A DNA stretch of 5,442 nt, taken from positions 1-5,442 of the forward strand of contig CAMZHY010000272.1 in the NCBI GenBank assembly GCA_947307005.1. The letters run 5' to 3'. Source of the stretch: an uncultured Planctomycetaceae bacterium (GTDB lineage Bacteria > Planctomycetota > Planctomycetia > Pirellulales > Thermoguttaceae). Below are positions 1 to 5,442 of this stretch, piece after piece (within the stretch, counting starts at the first letter, position 1; every line of letters begins with the position of its first letter). The position numbers and the translations under genes are program-made. The notes below the pieces were generated by a model. The model did not search any database. It was not told the DNA's origin and saw only the letters and a list, made by a program, of their open reading frames with translations.

Positions 1-365
1 TCGTTTCCCCCTACTGGGAAGAAATGGGCGTCGAGGTCTGCCATTCCCTCGACGATATTCTCGGCGAAGCGGACGTCTTCAATCTGCTGCGCATTCAATT
101 CGAGCGACAGGTCGTTCGTCCCTTCCCGTCGATTCGCGAATACAGCCGCCTATACGCGATGAACGCCGATAGGCTCGCACGATGCAAGAAGGACGCGCTC
201 ATTCTCGCGCCCGGTCCCATTAATCGCGGCGTCGAGATCACCCCGGACGTCGCCGACGGCGCTCACTCGGCGATTCTAGACCAAGTTACGAACGGAGTCG
301 CCGTAAGAATGGCGGCGCTATGGTGCGTTTTAACTCGCTCTAAAGAAAACGCGTCCGCGAAATGA
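1..365 (+). CDS. pyrB: Aspartate carbamoyltransferase catalytic chain, C-terminal part (5' end outside window)
   Basis: This enzyme condenses carbamoyl phosphate with L-aspartate to N-carbamoyl-aspartate, the committed step of cytosolic pyrimidine synthesis. The reading frame is open from base 3 with no stop before the left edge, so the ATG at 24 is internal. About 120 residues are visible, against about 300-320 for the family, so most of the aspartate-binding C-terminal domain is present and the carbamoyl-phosphate domain is missing. Visible signatures are the LLRIQFERQ segment, matching the Arg-x-Gln aspartate-contacting motif (Arg229 and Gln231 in E. coli), then APGPINRGVEI, and QVTNGVAVRMA near the end. 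The last two resemble Bacillus-type PyrB (PxPVNRGVEI, QMKNGVFIRMA) more than the E. coli chain. The usual His of the HPxP motif is Ala here. pyrC follows 76 bases downstream on the same strand, which supports a pyrimidine operon. Ornithine carbamoyltransferase is unlikely given the NRGVEI ending. Confidence 0.95.
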   Translation, partial: VSPYWEEMGVEVCHSLDDILGEADVFNLLRIQFERQVVRPFPSIREYSRLYAMNADRLARCKKDALILAPGPINRGVEITPDVADGAHSAILDQVTNGVAVRMAALWCVLTRSKENASAK

Positions 366-419
366 CGTCGGGCGTTTACGACGGTCGGCAAAGAACGGAT
401 TGCAATAATAAGACAAGGA

Positions 420-435
420 CGCGCGGAGACGCGCG
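420..435 (+). promoter_or_regulatory. GC hairpin with GAGA loop over the pyrC ribosome binding site
   Basis: CGCGCG at 420-425 and CGCGCG at 430-435 form a perfect 6-bp stem closed by GAGA at 426-429, which fits the stable GNRA tetraloop pattern. The only well-placed Shine-Dalgarno-like sequence before pyrC, GGAG at 425-428, starts at the last stem base and fills the loop. The stem ends six bases before the ATG at 442. An AAGGA at 415-419 lies just outside the stem but is about 22 bases from the start, too far for normal use. The fold is seen in the sequence. An effect on translation is inference, and GC-rich DNA can form such stems by chance. Confidence 0.45.
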
Positions 436-441
436 CAAAAC

Positions 442-1731
442 ATGACGGCTCAGTCTTTATATATCGAAAACGGACGCGTCGTCGATCCTTCGCAAAATAT
501 GGATCGCGTCGCTAATCTACTCATCGTCAACGGCAAGATCGCTGAGTTCGACCCGCAGCCGGCGTCGATTCCCGCCGACGCGACGCGCTTTGACGCGTCA
601 GGTAAACTCGTCGTTCCCGGAATGATCGACATGCACGTTCACCTGCGCGAACCGGGGAACGAAGAGGCGGAAACGGTCGAAACGGGGGGGCTCGCGGCGA
701 TCGCGGGCGGTTTTACGTCGATCGTCTGTCCTCCGAATACGAACCCGCCGATCGACACCCAGGCGAACGTCGCGCTCATCCGCGAACTCGCGGACCGAGC
801 GCGGCATTGCAACGTTTACCCGATGTGCTGCATCAGCAAGGGGCGCAAAGGCGAAGAACTCGCCGAGTTGGGAATTCTTTTCGAGAGCGGCGCCGTCGCC
901 TGCAGCGACGACGGATCGTCGATCGAAGACGCGGAACTTATGCGGCGCGCGCTTGAATATTGCATGATGTTCGACAAACCGATTCTCTGTCACGAGGAAT
1001 CGGCACCCCTCGCCAAGGGCGGCGTCATGCACGAAGGACGCGTCTCCAACATCCTCGGACTTAGGGGAATCCCGGCGGAAGCGGAAGACCTCATGGTCAG
1101 TCGCGATATCGCGCTCGCCGAAAGCGTCGGCGCAAAGCTTCACATCATGCACGTTTCGACAAAAGGATCCGTCGCCGCGATCCGTCGCGCCAAGGCTCGC
1201 GGGGTTCGCGTCACCGCCGAGGTCGCGCCGCACCATCTGACGCTGACCGACGAAGCGCTCCGCTCCTTCGATCCGAACTTTAAGATGAACCCGCCTCTCC
1301 GCAGCGCGGATCACGTCGCCGCGTGCATCGAGGGACTGGTCGACGGAACGATCGACGCGATCGCGACCGATCACGCGCCTCACGCGCAGGAACAAAAACA
1401 GCGCGAAATCGACGTCGCGCCCTTCGGAATCATCGGGCTGGAGTCCGCGCTCCCGCTCGTCCTCGAGACGCTCGTCAAACCGGGGCTTCTCAGCTGGTCG
1501 CAGTTCGTCGAAAAGACCTCGCTCAATCCCGCGAAGATTTTAGGAATCCCGAAGGGAACGCTCCAAAAGGGCGCCGACGCCGACGTCACGATCATCGACC
1601 CCGACCTTGAATGGGTCTTCGACGTTTCGGAACTCCATTCGAAGAGCTTCAACACGCCGTATCTCGGTCGTAAAATGACGGGACGCGCCGTCGCGACGAT
1701 CGTCGCCGGAGAGATTAGATATCGGCTTTAA
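442..1731 (+). CDS. pyrC: Dihydroorotase, class I
   Basis: This metal-dependent amidohydrolase cyclises N-carbamoyl-aspartate to dihydroorotate, step 3 of pyrimidine synthesis, in the cytosol. The 429-residue length is normal for class I enzymes. The product begins with the usual small beta-sandwich segment (YIENGRVVDPSQN), then a TIM barrel. Metal and catalytic motifs appear in order: DMHVHLREPG with His65 and His67; SDDG with Asp157; CHEE with His184; HIMHVST with His237; APHHLTLTDE at 263-271; NPPLR at 283-287; and ATDHAPH with catalytic Asp310. Their spacing matches Aquifex dihydroorotase (His61, His63, Asp153, His180, His232, Asp305). An Asp rather than a carboxylated Lys bridges the metals in that type. 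The C-terminal sandwich strands (KGADADVTIID, then VAGEIRYRL) close the protein. It lies 76 bases after pyrB, which can feed it substrate. Allantoinase and hydantoinase are relatives, but the LREPG motif and the pyrB neighbour favour dihydroorotase. Confidence 0.97.
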   Translation: MTAQSLYIENGRVVDPSQNMDRVANLLIVNGKIAEFDPQPASIPADATRFDASGKLVVPGMIDMHVHLREPGNEEAETVETGGLAAIAGGFTSIVCPPNTNPPIDTQANVALIRELADRARHCNVYPMCCISKGRKGEELAELGILFESGAVACSDDGSSIEDAELMRRALEYCMMFDKPILCHEESAPLAKGGVMHEGRVSNILGLRGIPAEAEDLMVSRDIALAESVGAKLHIMHVSTKGSVAAIRRAKARGVRVTAEVAPHHLTLTDEALRSFDPNFKMNPPLRSADHVAACIEGLVDGTIDAIATDHAPHAQEQKQREIDVAPFGIIGLESALPLVLETLVKPGLLSWSQFVEKTSLNPAKILGIPKGTLQKGADADVTIIDPDLEWVFDVSELHSKSFNTPYLGRKMTGRAVATIVAGEIRYRL

Positions 1732-1763
1732 TTGTCGTCAGAACGAATCTCCTGAAAAAGCAA

Positions 1764-1799
1764 GAGCCGGAGACGACCCAAGCGGATCGTTTCCGGCTC
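1764..1799. terminator. Bidirectional intrinsic terminator between pyrC and metG
   Basis: GAGCCGGAGACGA at 1764-1776 pairs with TCGTTTCCGGCTC at 1787-1799 across a 10-base loop, giving 13 pairs with one G-T wobble. It lies 32 bases after the pyrC stop and 41 bases past the metG stop, between two convergent genes. Read on the minus strand, the stem is followed by TTGCTTTTTC, a fair U-tract (T run at 1755-1759). Read on the plus strand it is followed by GAACTATTTCTT, a weaker one. It therefore probably ends metG transcription efficiently and pyrC transcription less so. Confidence 0.8.
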
Positions 1800-1840
1800 G
1801 AACTATTTCTTGACGTCGTCTTTTCGCGACGGCGAGTCAA

Positions 1841-3931
1841 TCAATGGAGACGCATGCCCGGCTTGGCGCCTTCGTCGGGCGAGAGGACGAAAACATCGGG
1901 ACCGCCGGGACCGGCGGCGACGATCATTCCTTCGCTGAGTCCGAATTTCATCTGACGCGGCTGCAAGTTCGCGACAAACGCCACGAGGCGCCCGACGAGC
2001 TTCTCGGGTTCGGGATACGCCGCCTTAATGCCGGCGAAGACTTGGCGCGTTTCCGTTCCGCCAAGCGAAATCTTTAGTTTGAGAAGTTTGCGCGCTTCCG
2101 GAACCTGTTCCGCCTCAATGATGCGACCAATGCGGAGATCGACCTTCATGAAGTCGTCGATCGTGATAACGTCGGCAAGCGGCTCGTCGGCGAGCGGCTG
2201 AGCGGAGTCGTTCCAAGGAGACGCTTGGTTCGCGGTCTCTTGATTTTCGAGCGTCGGTTTTGAATCTTCTATCATCGCTTGAATTCCTTCTTTTGAAACG
2301 CGCGTCATCATGTGGACGTACTCGTTCACTTTGCCGCCAAGGAGAGGCGTCTGAACGTCGTTCCAGCTAGTAATTTTCGTATTGAGCAACTCTTCCGTTT
2401 TCTTCGCGAGATCGGGAAGAATCGGCGCGAGGTAGACGACGATTTGCCGGAACAGGTTCAGACTAATCGTCGCGACGTCTTGCAATCGGCGTTTCGCCGC
2501 TTCGCGCGCTTCGGCGCTCGCGGTTTCGTCCTTCTCAAGGTTCTTCCATTCTTTATTGAGCGTCCACGGCGCGTTGTTCTCGACAAACTGGTTCGCGCGG
2601 TATCCGCACTCAAGGATAAGACGAATCGCCTTCCCGTAATCGCAGATCTCGTACGCGTCGGCGATTTCGTCCGACTTCGACGCCGCTTCCGCGAAGAGAC
2701 CGCCGTCGTCAGGATAAGTCTCCGACAGACCGGTCGTCGTCGCAAACTTCGCCGTTCGGCTCGCCAGATTGACGACAACCCCGACGAGGTCCGCGTTGAC
2801 CTTAAGTTCCATTTCTTCGAGGTTCAGGTCGAGATCGTCGACGCGCCCCGTCGTCTTGGAGGAGAAGAAATAACGCAGATAGGACGGATCCAAATATTTC
2901 AAATAGGTCTTCGCCAAGATGAAGGTGCCCTTCGACTTGGACATCTTTTCACCGTCGACGGTAAGAAAACCGTGAATATGAACTTTCGTCGGAAGATTGA
3001 ACCCCGCCGTCTTAAGCGTCGTCGGCCAGAAGAGCGTGTGGAAATAAGTGATGTCCTTGCCGATGAAGTGGTGAATTTCCGTATTCGGATCGCGCCACCA
3101 GTCGTCGGGATTCTCGCCGTGTTCTTCGCACCACTGAGCGCTCGACCCCATGTAGCCGATCGGCGCGTCGTACCAGACGTACCAATAGTTTCCGGGGAAG
3201 TCGGGAATTTCAAAACCGAAATACGGCGCGGGGCGCGAAATATCCCAAGCGTAAAGTTCGGAGCTAAGGAACTGTCCTTTGAGATAGTTGGAGACCTCGG
3301 GCTGAAGCGCGCCCGAATTCTCGACCCAGTCTTCAAGGAAAGCGTGAACCTGCTCGATATCGACGAAAAGGTGCTCGGCCTTGCGAAGTTCGAGATCCGC
3401 GCCGGAAATCGCGCTCTTGGGCTGAATCAGTTGCGTCGGCGAATAAACGGCGCCGCATTCGCAACTGTCGCCGTACTGGTCTTTTTTGCCGCAAACGGGA
3501 CAGGTTCCCTTAATGAAGCGGTCCGCCAAAAAGCGTTTCTCGACGGGATCGTAAAACTGTTCGATCTCGCGCTTGACGATCAGCCCAGCCTCGCGCAGCT
3601 TGCCCCAAATCTCCTCGCAATACCGTCGGTTCTGGGGCGAATTCGTGCTGCCGTAATTGTCGAATTCGATTCCAAACCCGGTGAAGTCGGCGATATGCGC
3701 TTTCTTGACGTCGGCGATGAACTCTTCTTCCGTAACGCCCTTATTCCTTGCGGAAATCGTAATCGCGGCGCCGTGCGTGTCGTCGGCGCAGAAGTAACGA
3801 CAGTTTTCGCCGCGCATCTTTTGGAATCGCACCCATACGTCGGTCTGAATATATTCGACGAGATGTCCGATGTGGATATCGCCGTTGGCGTAAGGCAGAG
3901 CGCTCGTCACGAGAATCTTTCTGTCGCCCAT
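1841..3931 (-). CDS. metG: Methionyl-tRNA synthetase, with C-terminal tRNA-binding domain
   Basis: This class Ia synthetase charges tRNA-Met and initiator tRNA with methionine in the cytosol. Numbered from the ATG at 3931 (696 residues), the Rossmann catalytic core carries HIGH at 20-23 and KMSKS at 329-333. The methionine pocket segment YVWYDAPIGYMG places Trp253, Pro257 and Tyr260 at the same numbers as in the E. coli enzyme. A zinc-knuckle insertion has Cys144, Cys147, Cys157 and Cys159. The helical anticodon-binding domain includes NAPW, the counterpart of E. coli Trp461 that reads the anticodon. A polar linker (about 555-585) leads to an EMAPII/Trbp111-like tRNA-binding domain (about 589-696; MKVDLRIGRI, NLQPRQMKFGLSEGM), which in this family mediates dimerisation. 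The ATG at 3931 is preferred over an in-frame TTG at 3943, because the GGAGGA read as codons from the TTG is the ribosome binding site for the ATG. The last knuckle pair is C-x-C, one residue shorter than in E. coli. A promoter lies about 140 bases upstream. Confidence 0.98.
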   Translation of the reverse strand: MGDRKILVTSALPYANGDIHIGHLVEYIQTDVWVRFQKMRGENCRYFCADDTHGAAITISARNKGVTEEEFIADVKKAHIADFTGFGIEFDNYGSTNSPQNRRYCEEIWGKLREAGLIVKREIEQFYDPVEKRFLADRFIKGTCPVCGKKDQYGDSCECGAVYSPTQLIQPKSAISGADLELRKAEHLFVDIEQVHAFLEDWVENSGALQPEVSNYLKGQFLSSELYAWDISRPAPYFGFEIPDFPGNYWYVWYDAPIGYMGSSAQWCEEHGENPDDWWRDPNTEIHHFIGKDITYFHTLFWPTTLKTAGFNLPTKVHIHGFLTVDGEKMSKSKGTFILAKTYLKYLDPSYLRYFFSSKTTGRVDDLDLNLEEMELKVNADLVGVVVNLASRTAKFATTTGLSETYPDDGGLFAEAASKSDEIADAYEICDYGKAIRLILECGYRANQFVENNAPWTLNKEWKNLEKDETASAEAREAAKRRLQDVATISLNLFRQIVVYLAPILPDLAKKTEELLNTKITSWNDVQTPLLGGKVNEYVHMMTRVSKEGIQAMIEDSKPTLENQETANQASPWNDSAQPLADEPLADVITIDDFMKVDLRIGRIIEAEQVPEARKLLKLKISLGGTETRQVFAGIKAAYPEPEKLVGRLVAFVANLQPRQMKFGLSEGMIVAAGPGGPDVFVLSPDEGAKPGMRLH

Positions 3932-3934
3932 GAT

Positions 3935-3941
3935 TCCTCCC
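3935..3941 (-). promoter_or_regulatory. metG ribosome binding site (decides start)
   Basis: On the minus strand GGGAGGA is followed by ATC and then the ATG at 3931. This is a near-complete match to the 16S anti-Shine-Dalgarno sequence, with slightly short spacing. It overlaps the four codons that would follow an upstream in-frame TTG at 3943, so that TTG is unlikely to be the start. Confidence 0.85.
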
Positions 3942-4002
3942 AAATGCTGCGTTGATAGTGAAATCCGCCGCCGCGCCCGTCGACGCGACGCAAAGTCCGG
4001 GG

Positions 4003-4051
4003 TCGGAACTCCGCGCGACCGCGCAAAGCGCCGACTCGCGAGAAATTCCGA
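4003..4051 (-). other. Possible structured 5' leader hairpin of metG
   Basis: Within the predicted metG leader the minus strand can fold into one long imperfect hairpin. The outer TCGGAA/TTCCGA (4046-4051 with 4003-4008) makes 6 pairs. The middle CGCGA/TCGCG (4036-4040 with 4014-4018) makes 5 pairs. The inner GCGC/GCGC (4028-4031 with 4021-4024) makes 4 pairs around a TTT loop. The arms are separated by internal loops of 2-5 bases. No T-box signature, SAM riboswitch core or leader ORF with an ATG is apparent. It could be chance pairing in GC-rich DNA. Confidence 0.35.
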
Positions 4052-4069
4052 TCGCCTTAATCTCGGGGA

Positions 4070-4097
4070 ATTCTACCCCTTGCGACGCGTTCGTCAA
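4070..4097 (-). promoter_or_regulatory. Sigma70-type promoter for metG
   Basis: The minus strand shows TTGACG (4092-4097) as the -35 box and TAGAAT (4070-4075) as the -10 box with a 16-base spacer. Each box matches the consensus at 5 of 6 positions. The predicted start of transcription near 4063 gives a leader of about 130 bases before the metG ATG. The promoter begins about 45 bases after the stop of the upstream SUMF-like gene, and no clear terminator separates them, so some read-through is also possible. The call assumes that the housekeeping sigma factor of this organism uses the standard boxes. Confidence 0.6.
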
Positions 4098-4142
4098 GGG
4101 ACGGCAAGTCGTCCGCGAACGCGTCGAGCCTCGGGATAAACG

Positions 4143-5442
4143 CTACTTCGAGTCCTCGTCGTTCGCGTCGCAAACGACGCGGAACCCAACGTCGAAGACG
4201 CGCTGCCACGGATAATACTCTTCGCGCGCGGTCGACGTCGCCCGATACGGACGATCGTGCCACGAACCGCCGCGAACGACCCGCTCGTCGCGCTGCGAAT
4301 CCATGAGTTCGACCCCGTAATTCGCACGAGAAACCGTCGAGGTCCATTCGGCGACGTTGCCGTGCATATCGTAGAGTCCCCAAGCGTTCGGAAGATAATG
4401 TCCGGAGCGTTCGGAAAGGAACCCGTTGTCGCAGAAACGTCGATCCTTCGGCACCCAGTCGTCGTAGTACGTGACGTTCTTCAGAGGAATGCGGACGCGG
4501 AAATAGTTGTCGGCGATGAACTCAATGAGCGTCTGATCCGCCAAATTGGCGTGACGCGTGTAATCGTCGTTCCAGTCGCCGAAGTTGAAAGGCGTCGTCG
4601 TCCCGGCGCGACACGCGTATTCCCATTCCTCTTCGGTCGGGAGTCGGAAGGTTCTTCCCGTCTTCTCGGAAAGCCATTGGCAAAACGCGGTCGCTTCGTT
4701 CCAAGAGACGCGGCAAACCGGCTGGTCGGGCGCGTTCACAAAGAACCCTCGGAACCCGTGCGAGAGTCCCTGACGCGACTCGACGCGCGAATCGTGCTCG
4801 GGATCAAAGACCTCAAACTGCTCGTTCGAAAGCTCGTAATCCGCGACCCAGAGGGGCTTCTCCTGATCCGACTTCTGGGGAATACGCTTGAGCGTCAGCG
4901 TAATTGTAGGCGACAGTTTGACGCTCATCGTATCGCCGTCCGTCTGAACGTCGACGACGACGTCGTTGGGATTCGTCGGCTTCTTATCCGGGTCGTTGGG
5001 AACAAGATACGGCTCGCTCATGTTCCAGACTTCGGTCTTTTGCGCGACGCGATTCCAGTCGGTTCGATTAGGGACTTCCCACCCGACCTCGAGCGGCTTG
5101 CCCTGCATCGCCTTTTCGTCGAGTTTGCCAACCGTCGATTCAAAATGAGCGCGAAGTTCTTCGCCGTCGGGGAACGCGCGTTTTCCTTCCGCGACGGCGC
5201 GGAGAATTTCGCGCTCCCATTCGGTCGCGTTCGGATTCGCGGGGATTTTGAGCCAGTCGAGCGCAAGGAGCGCGCCGGATTTATTGGGATCGTACGGTTC
5301 GCCGCGCGCTTCTTCGGACTCGTCGTCAAAGTTCGCGTAAAGTTCCATCAGTTCCTTGCGGAGCTTGTTCCATTTCGCGACGTTTTCGGCGCCGGCAAAC
5401 TCCGTCCACCCGCCGTGATACGGCGCGTTCATATCGATCCAC
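4143..5442 (-). CDS. SUMF/formylglycine-generating-enzyme-like domain protein, catalytic cysteines absent (5' end probably outside window)
   Basis: The frame stays open past the ATG at 5432 to the right edge (preceding codons TGG ATC GAT, giving W-I-D-M-N-A-P). No ribosome binding site precedes that ATG, so the gene probably starts outside the window. Numbered from that Met, residues 1-170 are a charged, mostly helical-looking region I cannot assign. Residues about 172-422 form an FGE-sulfatase domain: QPVCRVSWNEA at 237-247, RLPTEEEWEYACRAG at 263-277, NAWGLYDMHGNVAEW at 349-363, VVRGGSW at 385-391 and GFRVV at 416-420. True formylglycine-generating enzymes have two catalytic cysteines between the RGGS and GFR motifs. 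None lies there, so sulfatase activation is unlikely; a binding or scaffold role, or another SUMF-fold reaction, is possible. Large SUMF proteins are common in Planctomycetes, some with a WIDLNAPxHG-like segment as here (from memory). Cellular location cannot be judged without the N-terminus. metG follows 211 bases downstream with its own promoter, so a functional link is doubtful. Confidence 0.9.
   Translation of the reverse strand, partial: WIDMNAPYHGGWTEFAGAENVAKWNKLRKELMELYANFDDESEEARGEPYDPNKSGALLALDWLKIPANPNATEWEREILRAVAEGKRAFPDGEELRAHFESTVGKLDEKAMQGKPLEVGWEVPNRTDWNRVAQKTEVWNMSEPYLVPNDPDKKPTNPNDVVVDVQTDGDTMSVKLSPTITLTLKRIPQKSDQEKPLWVADYELSNEQFEVFDPEHDSRVESRQGLSHGFRGFFVNAPDQPVCRVSWNEATAFCQWLSEKTGRTFRLPTEEEWEYACRAGTTTPFNFGDWNDDYTRHANLADQTLIEFIADNYFRVRIPLKNVTYYDDWVPKDRRFCDNGFLSERSGHYLPNAWGLYDMHGNVAEWTSTVSRANYGVELMDSQRDERVVRGGSWHDRPYRATSTAREEYYPWQRVFDVGFRVVCDANDEDSK

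Noticed and set aside
366..411. A separate promoter for pyrC (TTTACG at 375-380 with an AT-rich patch at 404-411)
   Set aside because: The spacing between the boxes is about 23 bases, too long for a sigma70 promoter, so co-transcription with pyrB is the simpler view.
598..1395. A 265-codon open frame on the minus strand, antisense to pyrC
   Set aside because: It is fully inside pyrC, its composition is dominated by Arg, Asp and Val, it has no recognisable motif, and it is best explained as a shadow of the coding strand.
3932..3943. Extended metG start at the TTG at 3943 (four extra residues)
   Set aside because: The extra codons are themselves the Shine-Dalgarno sequence of the ATG at 3931, and starting at the ATG aligns HIGH and the methionine-pocket residues closely with E. 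coli numbering.
2312..3955. A 547-codon open frame on the plus strand, antisense to metG
   Set aside because: It lies almost wholly inside metG, whose product is recognisable end to end. The antisense product is Arg/Val-rich with no family resemblance, and long antisense frames are expected opposite GC-rich genes.
3741..4097. A 118-codon minus-strand frame overlapping the metG start, which could be a leader peptide gene
   Set aside because: It would start at the TTG that forms the -35 box, runs into metG in another frame, and has no ribosome binding site. No ATG occurs in the leader.
4098..4142. Terminator after the SUMF-like gene
   Set aside because: Only very short GC palindromes without a usable loop or T-tract are present, so no terminator call is supported.

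Overview
The window holds two converging transcription units from what is most likely a planctomycete (Pirellulales-like) bacterium. This placement is an inference. It rests on a GC-rich genome with heavy use of GTCG/GACG words, a PyrB ending with the LAPGPINRGVEI signature, a class I dihydroorotase directly downstream of pyrB, an E. coli-type methionyl-tRNA synthetase, and a large formylglycine-generating-enzyme-like (SUMF) protein of the kind abundant in Planctomycetes. No marker in the window proves the phylum.

Left half, plus strand (1-1731): the C-terminal part of aspartate carbamoyltransferase (pyrB) is followed after 76 bases by a complete dihydroorotase (pyrC). These are steps 2 and 3 of de novo pyrimidine synthesis and are probably co-transcribed. 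The pyrC start is preceded by a perfect 6-bp GC hairpin whose GAGA loop carries part of the only well-placed Shine-Dalgarno-like sequence.

Centre (1732-1840): a 13-bp inverted repeat lies between the two convergent stop codons and probably terminates transcription from both sides.

Right half, minus strand (5442-1841): a gene entering from the right edge encodes a protein whose C-terminal half is an FGE-sulfatase (SUMF) domain without the catalytic cysteines. After a gap of about 210 bases comes metG, a full-length methionyl-tRNA synthetase with a C-terminal tRNA-binding domain. The gap contains a near-consensus sigma70-type promoter for metG and a GC-rich leader that can fold into a long hairpin. 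The metG start is best placed at the ATG at 3931 because GGGAGGA lies just in front of it.

No stretch longer than 300 bases lacks a gene. I saw no tRNA, rRNA, CRISPR array, insertion sequence or attachment site. The window is mostly ordinary housekeeping DNA. The points worth a second look are the pyrC start hairpin, the metG promoter and leader, a one-residue-short zinc knuckle in MetG, an Ala for His change in PyrB, and the cysteine-free SUMF domain. I found no evidence of an undescribed multi-gene system.
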